Origin: Agarophyton chilense
Taxonomy: Eukaryota; Rhodophyta; Florideophyceae; Gracilariales; Gracilariaceae
Reading direction: 5' to 3'
DNA: 45,465 bases
NCBI GenBank assembly: GCA_030374765.1
Contig: JARGXX010000127.1
Coordinates: 1-45,465, forward strand
In this document: in pieces, positions 1-6,282 of the stretch
How the letters are laid out: each line of letters opens with the position of its first letter
Numbering within the stretch: position 1 is the stretch's first letter
Translations under genes and position numbers: made by a program
Notes under the pieces: generated by a model
The model's database searches: none
Seen by the model: the letters and a program-made list of their open reading frames with translations, nothing else
Told to the model about the DNA's origin: nothing

Positions 1-17
1 TTTTAGGGGTTTTAGGG
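1..17 (+). repeat. Telomere-type repeats at the left edge
   Basis: The first 17 bases are TTTTAGGGG followed by TTTTAGGG, G-rich strand pointing right as at the right end. At all other junctions the bases before AGGGG are the unit end (…CGCGTAC); here they are TTTT. Either the innermost unit sits on a longer telomere tract, or this is a contig-edge effect. Confidence 0.7.
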
Positions 18-155
18 ATTGAGTAAGGTGGTTGAAAGTGTGCTGCGTCGCGCAGAATGTAAGGGGGGGGAGAGAGAGAGACTGCTTAAGGACTAGGACG
101 CCCTTGAAGCCGAAGGGGAGGGGGAAAGGGAAAGGGAGGGGAAGCGGGTGAAGTG

Positions 156-206
156 AACGATGTGGCAGAGCGCTTTCGTCTTTATGACTCCTCAGTGCCT
201 TATGTT
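156..206 (-). ncRNA. Hammerhead ribozyme motif, unit 0
   Basis: Same core as the motif described at 3223-3273, despite nearby indels: CUGAGGA, the 3-bp helix II, GAAA, and the GGCA/UGCC helix I are all unchanged. Confidence 0.8.
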
Positions 207-378
207 GGATGAGAAGGTTGGAAGAGAGGTGGAGAGCTCTCCACGGCTTCTTACATAGCCTCCTATGGCCCAAGCACTGCTCTACTTATGTTGCTCCCTA
301 TCTAATGAAACGAACATTACTAACTTAACTAAGCCCAGAGTGGGGTTTTTAGCCCCGTTCTTGGACAGTTGGTCATTT

Positions 379-2012
379 CTAATTGGTTCCATTAGTTTGG
401 TTTTGAGTGCTATTGGCTAAGTCCGAAGACTTTGCTCCTTTCGCAATAGCACTTATGACATGGCGAGCTACTCCATTACCTCGTCTGAACAAGAGTACGT
501 GGCCATTTCTCTTGGATTCACTTCGCGGGACTTGAACTTCCATTAGTTCCTTGAAGCGGCGCCAGAACATCTTAATGCGAGATGGAATCTGCAGACTACC
601 ATCCTCCCAAGTCTGGAGATGGTTTGACGAACTTCTCAAGATATTTCGCCCTGTCTTGGTAAGACACATATTCCAAAGCAGCCCGTAGATGCTGTCCTGT
701 GTATCCACGATTCGCTAACATTCGGAATAGGATGCTTACTTTGGCCTCCCACGTATGTTTATCGGAAGTGTTACGGAGATATCTTATAATTTCCCTCCTT
801 TCACGATTCCTGACAAAGTATGCGTTGGGATGGTTGGACTTTACATGCAGATATAGGACCTTGGAGATGGGCTTTGTGTATACCCGAATGTCCACAGATG
901 TTATGAAAACATAAACCTCCTATCCTTTATATATTCTCCAAGTCAGATAGATAGACTGCTTTTTTTGGAGCTGATGTCCCATGTCATAGACAGGTTTGGC
1001 AGGTGTTCAATCTATGCATGAGAGCCTCCGCAGTTGCCCTATCTCTGAGTATCACAAGTCCATCATCAATATAGCGGCGAATTGATGATGATCTTGCTTA
1101 CAAAGTCCAAGAAGATTCCTCGAAACTTAAAGAACAAATAAAGGGTTAGCAAATGCTGGAGCTACCGGTGTTCCAGTTGCTGTACCAATAAGCTGTCGAT
1201 GTACACCCTGTCCATCTGTTACATAGTTGTTAAACATGATGAACTCCAAAGCACGACACCAGAAGCCTTTGTTTGCCATGAATATGTGAGGCAATTCATG
1301 TAACAGAGTTCTTATGGCGTCTCTGATATCGATGCTGGGGTAACATCGCTCCACGTCATACGTCAAGAAGACACAGTCTGACGGGGAGCTCTATATGTTC
1401 CAATTGCCTTACGGTTTGCCAGCTATTAACTGTTATAGCCGGAATCTTTTGCACCTCCTTGTTGAGAATGGTGCTAAGTTGTCTAGACAACCCCGACGTG
1501 ATGTACGAGTGTGACGCCGTGATCGGTCTAGACTTCACCGTAGGCTTGTGAATCTTCGGTAGTACATAGAAGGGTGCCGGGAACTTGGCGCCTAAAGCGT
1601 ATTCTAGCGTTTCATCTGTGAATTTCCTCCCCAGATTACATGCCAGCAAGATTGCGTTGAGGTTACCGAGGAGCCTTCCATGGGGGAATGAGCTTACCTC
1701 GGAGAATGCACCCTCACGAATCTCCTTGCGCACAAGGTCGTCGTAGAACTCTCGGCTCATAAGTGTGAGTCCGAGGTTCTTATCGGCTTGTTTGACGACC
1801 CAGTCCTTCGTCTTCATGTACTTAATACCTCGCATCAACGTTCGATGCAAGGCTGGGGGAATGTCATCCTCAATACGAGTGAGTTCTCTCTCAAACTTCC
1901 GTGTCACTCGCATAGCTAGGGGATGAACCATTCTCCCTGTCCCCGTTCCTAGTGCCTTAAAGAGGGGATCCACTGTATCTTCAAGGCATTCCTTTAATGG
2001 AGTTCGAAGCAT
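379..2012 (-). pseudogene. Frameshifted reverse transcriptase, unit 0
   Basis: Copy of the RT at 3447-5072, broken by indels. The first 210 residues are intact (1356-2012), then an extra G near 1384 shifts the frame. Further fragments are readable at 1127-1366, 596-895 and 379-708, but the part with the YIDD motif lies in a heavily shifted stretch. Several differences are single-base homopolymer changes, so the breaks may come from low consensus quality at the contig edge. Confidence 0.85.
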
Positions 2013-2137
2013 GAACCCACCACCGACGGAGAGTACCTTTTTAACTTCAAAAGGTACTTCCTCGTCTTTGATTCCAACCGGTGGGTTATATTTGAACTCG
2101 CAGGAGAAGGAACGGGGCTTCCTTGGCCTGGAACGGT

Positions 2138-3025
2138 TTAATTTTGCCTGGCGCCCCGTCCGGCGGCGCCTGCCTTTCCGTTTTTCGGCTTCGGATTAGG
2201 CTTTACACTACTTTTCCCCGCTGCTTTAGCCCTGCCCTTTAGGGGCTTTTGTTTATTAGGGGCTTTTGGAGCTTTGGGGGGATTATTCTTACGAGAACTC
2301 TCCAAAACACTAATTCTATTTCTAAGGGCTGCTAGCTCCTTCCGCGTCTGATCGACCCCTTCTGGGGCCCCCTCTTCATCAGCCGATTGCGCGGATTTCT
2401 TCAGGAGGTCAGCTTTCTTTTTGGTGTTCTTTATGTAGCTACCTAGACCGCTCGCTATTGTGGCTTGTATCTTCTTATCATTCAGAGAAGATACAAACAT
2501 TTCCTTGAACCTTTCACAGAGGTTCTTGGTTTGTTCATTGGTGACGTACGAAAGGCAAATGAGGCCCTCCGTAAGCGCCTCCTCCAAACTTTCGAAAGCT
2601 TCTTCGAGTAGTTTCCTTCGAGACTTTTTAAGCTCACGGACTTCGTCCAGTTTGGCTTGAATAAGAAGTTTCAGAAATTGTTTCGCAAAATTTTCCGAAA
2701 GTTGTTTGAACTGCGAGCTGTATTTGTCTATCTGAGCGCTTTGAAGCTGAGGCATACGGGGTACCACGATAGATTTCGGTATCGTATCCTCTTCAGCATG
2801 CTTCATCAATTGGCTCACATAGACTGTTCTGCGAGCGATCGTCTCATCCACTACTTGAATCTGTTTACGAAAGGGAGCGCAAACTTTTATTAAGAGTGGT
2901 TTCGTGAAGTCGAAGAGCATTTCGTCCGTACACTCCGGCTTATCGCCTAGGAGAGTTTCCTGGACTGGCTCGATTTCATCGACCTCTTCCTCTTGTGCAC
3001 GTCTGACGATTGCACGACGAGGCAT
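2138..3025 (-). CDS. ORF1 protein of the element, unit 0
   Basis: Intact 295-aa copy, identical to the ORF1 described at 5198-6085. It lies in the clean half of unit 0. Confidence 0.9.
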   Translation of the reverse strand: MPRRAIVRRAQEEEVDEIEPVQETLLGDKPECTDEMLFDFTKPLLIKVCAPFRKQIQVVDETIARRTVYVSQLMKHAEEDTIPKSIVVPRMPQLQSAQIDKYSSQFKQLSENFAKQFLKLLIQAKLDEVRELKKSRRKLLEEAFESLEEALTEGLICLSYVTNEQTKNLCERFKEMFVSSLNDKKIQATIASGLGSYIKNTKKKADLLKKSAQSADEEGAPEGVDQTRKELAALRNRISVLESSRKNNPPKAPKAPNKQKPLKGRAKAAGKSSVKPNPKPKNGKAGAAGRGARQN

Positions 3026-3069
3026 TGCGAAAGAGATTTGTGATCGGCGACGGCACCTACTCCGCGTAC

Positions 3070-3082
3070 AGGGGTTTTAGGG
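3070..3082 (+). repeat. 13-bp telomere-like junction between units
   Basis: AGGGGTTTTAGGG, about one and a half telomere repeats, sits exactly where one unit meets the next. The element RNA carries the C-strand version. It recurs without length change at 6130, 9190, 12250, 15310, 18370, 21430, 24490, 27550, 30610, 33670, 36730, 39790 and 42850. Endonuclease-deficient PLEs are known to carry terminal telomere repeats, thought to anneal to the chromosome's G-rich overhang and prime cDNA synthesis. Confidence 0.9.
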
Positions 3083-3107
3083 ATTGAGTAAGGTGGTTGA
3101 AAGTGTG

Positions 3108-3120
3108 CTGCGTCGCGCAG
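3108..3120 (-). other. Small stem-loop near the telomere motif
   Basis: CTGCG-TCG-CGCAG on the plus strand, a perfect 5-bp stem with a 3-nt loop. In the RNA it lies 25 nt upstream of the C-strand telomere motif. Function unknown; present in all units. Confidence 0.5.
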
Positions 3121-3176
3121 AATGTAAGGGGGGGGAGAGAGAGAGACTGCTTAAGGACTAGGACGCCCTTGAAGCC

Positions 3177-3210
3177 GGAAGGGGAGGGGGAAAGGGAAAG
3201 GGAGGGGAAG
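3177..3210 (+). other. 34-bp all-purine tract with potential G-quadruplex
   Basis: Every base is A or G, with G runs of 4, 5, 3, 3 and 4 separated by one to three A residues (3181-3207). This fits a G-quadruplex on the same strand as the telomeric G-strand. It is also nearly mirror-symmetric, which would allow H-DNA. In the element RNA it is a CU-rich leader segment just downstream of the hammerhead. Recurs at +3060k. Confidence 0.6.
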
Positions 3211-3222
3211 CGGGGTGAAGTG

Positions 3223-3273
3223 AACGATGTGGCAGAGCGCTTTCGTCTTTATGACTCCTCAGTGCCTTATGTT
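3223..3273 (-). ncRNA. Hammerhead ribozyme, type I layout (unit 1 reference)
   Basis: Read on the minus strand, all core elements occur in order. Helix I strand GGCA (complement of 3263-3266); CUGAGGA (3256-3262); helix II GUC-AUAAA-GAC (3245-3255); GAAA (3241-3244); helix III AGC/GCU (3236-3241); the cleavage-site C (3235); then the partner strand UGCC (3231-3234). Helix I extends past an internal loop by AAC/GUU (3271-3273 with 3223-3225). Helix III has no loop of its own, so it would have to form between two ribozymes; very short helix III with dimeric action is known for the hammerheads of Penelope-like elements and newt satellite DNA. Predicted cleavage is between 3235 and 3234. Activity is untested. 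Confidence 0.85.
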
Positions 3274-3409
3274 GGGATGAGAAGGTTGGAAGAGAGGTGG
3301 AGAGCTCTCCACGGCTTCTTACATAGCCTCCTATGGCCCAAGCACTGCTCTACTTATGTTGCTCCCTATCTAATGAAACGAACATTACTAACTTAACTAA
3401 GCCCAGAGT

Positions 3410-3424
3410 GGGGTTTTTAGCCCC
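3410..3424 (-). other. Telomere-like hairpin just after the RT stop
   Basis: Plus strand GGGGTTTTTAGCCCC: a 4-bp GGGG/CCCC stem enclosing TTTTTAG. It lies 22 nt past the RT stop in the RNA and resembles an imperfect telomere repeat. It could shape the RNA trailer or be a relic of an earlier telomeric end. Recurs at +3060k. Confidence 0.45.
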
Positions 3425-3446
3425 GTTCTTGGACAGTTGGTCATTT

Positions 3447-5072
3447 CTAATTGGTTCCATTAGTTTGGTTTTGAGTGCTATTGGCTAAGTCCGAAGACTT
3501 TGCTCCTTTCGCAATAGCACTTATGACATGGCGAGCTACTCCATTACCTCGTCTGAAGACAAGAGTACGTGGCCATTTCTCTTGGATTCCACTTCGCGGG
3601 ACTTGAACTTCCATTAGTTCCTTGAAGCGGCGCCAGAACATCTTAATGCGAGGATGGAATCTGCAGACTACCCATCCTCCCAAGTCTGGAGATGGTTTGA
3701 CGAACTTCTCAAGATATTTCGCCCTGTCTTGGTAAGACACATATTCCAAAGCAGCCCGTAGATGCTGTCCTGTGTATCCACGATTCGCTAACATTCGGAA
3801 TAGGATGCTTACTTTGGCCTCCCACGTATGTTTATCGGAAGTGTTACGGAGATATCTTATCATTTCTCCTTTCACGATTCCTGACAAAGTATGCGTGGGA
3901 TGGTTGGACTTTCCATGGAGATATAGGAACTTGGAGATGGGCTTTGTGTATACCCGAATGTCCACAATGTTATGAAACATAAACCTCCTTCCTTTATATA
4001 TCTCCAAGTCAAGATAGACTGCTTTTTTGGAGCTGATGTCCCATGTCATAGACAGGTTTGAACAGGTGTTCAATCTATGCATGAGAGCCTCCGCAGTTGC
4101 CCTATCTCTGAGTATCACAAGTCCATCATCAATATAGCGGCGATTGATGATGATCTTGCTTACAAAGTCCAAGAAGATTCCTCGAAACTTAAAGAACAAA
4201 TAAAGGTTAGCAAATGCTGGAGCTACCGGTGTTCCAGTTGCTGTACCAATAAGCTGTCGATGTACACCCTGTCCATCTGTTACATAGTTGTTAAACATGA
4301 TGAACTCCAAAGCACGACACCAGAAGCCTTTGTTTGCCATGAATATGTGAGGCAATTCATGTAACAGAGTTCTTATGGCGTCTCTGATATCGATGCTGGG
4401 GTAACATCGCTCCACGTCATACGTCAAGAAGACACAGTCTGACGGGAGCTCTATATGTTCCAATTGCCTTACGGTTTGCCAGCTATTAACTGTTATAGCC
4501 GGAATCTTTTGCACCTCCTTGTTGAGAATGGTGCTAAGTTGTCTAGACAACCCCGACGTGATGTACGAGTGTGACGCCGTGATCGGTCTAGACTTCACCG
4601 TAGGCTTGTGAATCTTCGGTAGTACATAGAAGGGTGCCGGGAACTTGGCGCCTAAAGCGTATTCTAGCGTTTCATCTGTGAATTTCCTCCCCAGATTACA
4701 TGCCAGCAAGATTGCGTTGAGGTTACCGAGGAGCCTTCCATGGGGGAATGAGCTTACCTCGGAGAATGCACCCTCACGAATCTCCTTGCGCACAAGGTCG
4801 TCGTAGAACTCTCGGCTCATAAGTGTGAGTCCGAGGTTCTTATCGGCTTGTTTGACGACCCAGTCCTTCGTCTTCATGTACTTAATACCTCGCATCAACG
4901 TTCGATGCAAGGCTGGGGGAATGTCATCCTCAATACGAGTGAGTTCTCTCTCAAACTTCCGTGTCACTCGCATAGCTAGGGGATGAACCATTCTCCCTGT
5001 CCCCGTTCCTAGTGCCTTAAAGAGGGGATCCACTGTATCTTCAAGGCATTCCTTTAATGGAGTTCGAAGCAT
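3447..5072 (-). CDS. Penelope-like reverse transcriptase without GIY-YIG endonuclease (unit 1 reference)
   Basis: RNA-dependent DNA polymerase expected to copy the element RNA onto chromosome ends. Of 541 residues: ADKN at 76-79, fingers motif PKIHK at 152-156, RPITAS at 162-167, motif A with catalytic D219, motif B GTATGTPVAP at 276-285, motif C YIDD at 313-316, YLDLEI at 353-358, and a motif with SNHP and GIVKGE at 389-403. This set is typical of PLE reverse transcriptases, the sister group of telomerase RT. After the thumb region the protein ends in about 70 residues with no GIY-YIG signature, so it lacks the endonuclease of canonical PLEs. The Met at 5072 is only the first Met: it has a poor start context (T at -3), and the same frame is open back to 5255, carrying LSVGGF just before the Met, similar to the conserved N-terminal LSxG motif of PLEs. 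Translation therefore probably begins upstream or by frameshift from ORF1. Confidence 0.95.
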   Translation of the reverse strand: MLRTPLKECLEDTVDPLFKALGTGTGRMVHPLAMRVTRKFERELTRIEDDIPPALHRTLMRGIKYMKTKDWVVKQADKNLGLTLMSREFYDDLVRKEIREGAFSEVSSFPHGRLLGNLNAILLACNLGRKFTDETLEYALGAKFPAPFYVLPKIHKPTVKSRPITASHSYITSGLSRQLSTILNKEVQKIPAITVNSWQTVRQLEHIELPSDCVFLTYDVERCYPSIDIRDAIRTLLHELPHIFMANKGFWCRALEFIMFNNYVTDGQGVHRQLIGTATGTPVAPAFANLYLFFKFRGIFLDFVSKIIINRRYIDDGLVILRDRATAEALMHRLNTCSNLSMTWDISSKKAVYLDLEIYKGRRFMFHNIVDIRVYTKPISKFLYLHGKSNHPTHTLSGIVKGEMIRYLRNTSDKHTWEAKVSILFRMLANRGYTGQHLRAALEYVSYQDRAKYLEKFVKPSPDLGGWVVCRFHPRIKMFWRRFKELMEVQVPRSGIQEKWPRTLVFRRGNGVARHVISAIAKGAKSSDLANSTQNQTNGTN

Positions 5073-5091
5073 GAACCCACCACCGACGGAG

Positions 5092-5118
5092 AGTACCTTT
5101 TTAACTTCAAAAGGTACT
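5092..5118 (-). other. Perfect 10-bp inverted repeat upstream of the RT Met
   Basis: AGTACCTTTT (5092-5101) and AAAAGGTACT (5109-5118) are exact reverse complements around a 7-base loop. In RNA the hairpin ends about 20 nt before the RT's first Met, within the upstream open part of the RT frame. It may affect ribosome movement or be chance. Recurs in every unit with an ORF1-RT spacer. Confidence 0.5.
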
Positions 5119-5197
5119 TCCTCGTCTTTGATTCCAACCGGTGGGTTATATTTGAACTCGCAGGAGAAGGAACGGGGCTTCCTTGGCCTGGAACGGT

Positions 5198-6085
5198 TTA
5201 ATTTTGCCTGGCGCCCCGTCCGGCGGCGCCTGCCTTTCCGTTTTTCGGCTTCGGATTAGGCTTTACACTACTTTTCCCCGCTGCTTTAGCCCTGCCCTTT
5301 AGGGGCTTTTGTTTATTAGGGGCTTTTGGAGCTTTGGGGGGATTATTCTTACGAGAACTCTCCAAAACACTAATTCTATTTCTAAGGGCTGCTAGCTCCT
5401 TCCGCGTCTGATCGACCCCTTCTGGGGCCCCCTCTTCATCAGCCGATTGCGCGGATTTCTTCAGGAGGTCAGCTTTCTTTTTGGTGTTCTTTATGTAGCT
5501 ACCTAGACCGCTCGCTATTGTGGCTTGTATCTTCTTATCATTCAGAGAAGATACAAACATTTCCTTGAACCTTTCACAGAGGTTCTTGGTTTGTTCATTG
5601 GTGACGTACGAAAGGCAAATGAGGCCCTCCGTAAGCGCCTCCTCCAAACTTTCGAAAGCTTCTTCGAGTAGTTTCCTTCGAGACTTTTTAAGCTCACGGA
5701 CTTCGTCCAGTTTGGCTTGAATAAGAAGTTTCAGAAATTGTTTCGCAAAATTTTCCGAAAGTTGTTTGAACTGCGAGCTGTATTTGTCTATCTGAGCGCT
5801 TTGAAGCTGAGGCATACGGGGTACCACGATAGATTTCGGTATCGTATCCTCTTCAGCATGCTTCATCAATTGGCTCACATAGACTGTTCTGCGAGCGATC
5901 GTCTCATCCACTACTTGAATCTGTTTACGAAAGGGAGCGCAAACTTTTATTAAGAGTGGTTTCGTGAAGTCGAAGAGCATTTCGTCCGTACACTCCGGCT
6001 TATCGCCTAGGAGAGTTTCCTGGACTGGCTCGATTTCATCGACCTCTTCCTCTTGTGCACGTCTGACGATTGCACGACGAGGCAT
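5198..6085 (-). CDS. ORF1 protein: coiled-coil, basic-tailed putative nucleic-acid-binding protein (unit 1 reference)
   Basis: 295 residues with no enzymatic motif that I recognise. Residues 1-30 mix a basic start (MPRR…RR) with an acidic patch. Residues 35-210 are rich in predicted helix with many charged residues. Residues 225-245 have leucine-type spacing suggesting a short coiled coil. Residues 248-295 are almost only K, P, A, G, N, R and S, like the tail of a linker histone or RNA chaperone. It starts 209 nt after the predicted ribozyme cut, at the first AUG of that leader, in a reasonable context (G at -3). As the first ORF before an RT it probably packages the RNA or brings it to telomeres, by analogy with ORF1 proteins of other retroelements; this is inference. 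Its last 58 nt overlap the open RT frame in the -1 register. Confidence 0.88.
   Translation of the reverse strand: MPRRAIVRRAQEEEVDEIEPVQETLLGDKPECTDEMLFDFTKPLLIKVCAPFRKQIQVVDETIARRTVYVSQLMKHAEEDTIPKSIVVPRMPQLQSAQIDKYSSQFKQLSENFAKQFLKLLIQAKLDEVRELKKSRRKLLEEAFESLEEALTEGLICLSYVTNEQTKNLCERFKEMFVSSLNDKKIQATIASGLGSYIKNTKKKADLLKKSAQSADEEGAPEGVDQTRKELAALRNRISVLESSRKNNPPKAPKAPNKQKPLKGRAKAAGKSSVKPNPKPKNGKAGAAGRGARQN
5210..5246 (-). promoter_or_regulatory. Candidate -1 ribosomal frameshift site linking ORF1 and RT
   Basis: Within ORF1 codons 280-282 the RNA reads G AAA AAC (5240-5246). Nine nt later comes a hairpin with a GC-only 6-bp stem GGCGCC/GGCGCC and a 9-nt loop (5230-5210). Slippery site, 5-9 nt spacer and stable stem is the usual -1 frameshift layout. 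The RT frame is the -1 frame relative to ORF1 and is open from 5255. Slippage here would give a fusion of about 879 residues (282 from ORF1, 597 from the RT frame). Weak point: the P-site codon re-pairs imperfectly (AAA to GAA). The site recurs from 2150-2186 to 41930-41966 in 3,060-bp steps. Confidence 0.5.
5298..5322 (+). repeat. Two telomere-like motifs inside the ORF1 tail
   Basis: TTTAGGGG at 5298-5305 and TTAGGGG at 5316-5322 on the plus strand, encoding parts of the KQKPLKG region on the minus strand. In the terminal unit the element gives way to telomere repeat around the matching place, so the motifs could seed telomere addition. They could equally reflect codon choice for Pro-Leu. 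Confidence 0.5.
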
Positions 6086-6282
6086 TGCGAAAGAGATTTG
6101 TGATCGGCGACGGCACCTACTCCGCGTACAGGGGTTTTAGGGATTGAGTAAGGTGGTTGAAAGTGTGCTGCGTCGCGCAGAATGTAAGGGGGGGGAGAGA
6201 GAGAGACTGCTTAAGGACTAGGACGCCCTTGAAGCCGGAAGGGGAGGGGGAAAGGGAAAGGGAGGGGAAGCGGGGTGAAGTG

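Larger units (their letters stand above)
1..3069 (-). mobile_element. Unit 0: left-edge copy of the telomeric Penelope-like element, indel-rich in its first 1.4 kb
   Basis: Aligns with the 3,060-bp unit throughout. From about 1385 to 3069 it reads the same as the other copies. Between about 110 and 1385 it has roughly twenty small insertions or deletions, many in homopolymers, plus a few substitutions, and these break the RT frame. Its ORF1 and hammerhead core are intact. At its left edge it follows TTTTAGGGG TTTTAGGG instead of the end of another unit. The errors may be real decay or an unpolished contig end. Confidence 0.9.
3026..3446 (-). other. 421-bp regulatory region between ORF1 start and the next unit's RT stop
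   Basis: No credible gene. In RNA order it holds: a short GGGG/CCCC hairpin just after the RT stop (3410-3424), the hammerhead motif (3223-3273), a long pyrimidine tract (complement of 3177-3210), a CU repeat followed by a C run (complement of 3128-3146), a small CTGCG hairpin (3108-3120), the 13-nt telomere motif (3070-3082), and the leader to the ORF1 start. The 209-nt stretch from the ribozyme cleavage site to the ORF1 AUG has no other AUG, which suits an mRNA leader. I see no clear TATA box. The region recurs in every unit at +3060k. Confidence 0.8.
3070..6129 (-). mobile_element. Unit 1: complete 3,060-bp endonuclease-deficient Penelope-like retroelement (reference copy)
   Basis: Complete unit bounded by the telomere-like junctions at 3070 and 6130. 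Coding is on the minus strand: ORF1 at 5198-6085, then RT at 3447-5072. The RNA 3' end faces the chromosome interior and the 5' end faces the telomere, the arrangement expected when an RNA is copied onto a chromosome end using its 3' overhang as primer (as for Drosophila HeT-A and rotifer Athena elements). There are no LTRs, no visible target-site duplication and no endonuclease domain. Best placed with the Athena/Coprina-type PLEs; exact family not determined. Confidence 0.92.

Noticed and set aside
3108..3146. 3' splice site (pyrimidine tract followed by CAG) in the ORF1 leader
   Set aside because: The sense strand has CU-rich tracts and a CAG, but no convincing 5' splice site or branch point was found and ORF1 needs no splicing.
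3097..3396. Plus-strand 99-aa ORF in each unit
   Set aside because: It covers the purine tract and hammerhead region, is low-complexity (Glu/Arg/Gly runs), runs antisense to the element and resembles no known protein.
3026..3446. Long terminal repeats flanking each unit
   Set aside because: The region between coding parts occurs once per unit period; the apparent repetition is the tandem array itself, with no TG…CA ends, primer-binding site or target duplication.
3447..3700. Hidden GIY-YIG endonuclease at the RT C-terminus
   Set aside because: The last 70-80 residues were read for GIY…YIG and the following Arg/Glu/Asn pattern; none is present, and no other frame of the trailer has it.
4077..4364. 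Plus-strand ORFs of 62-95 aa (for example 3772-3975, 4077-4364, 5071-5259, 5520-5720, 5717-5953)
   Set aside because: All lie antisense to the RT, ORF1 or the overlap between them; each repeats only because the unit repeats, and none has a recognisable motif.
3447..5072. Group II intron or retron RT
   Set aside because: The catalytic motif is YIDD with PLE-specific PKIHK and YLDLEI motifs; there is no maturase domain or intron RNA structure, and the setting is a eukaryotic telomere.
5436..5442. Second possible hammerhead core, CTGATGA on the minus strand within ORF1
   Set aside because: The downstream sequence has a GGGGCCCC run without a usable loop, GAAG instead of GAAA, and no matching helix I; it is coding sequence for ADEEGAPEG.
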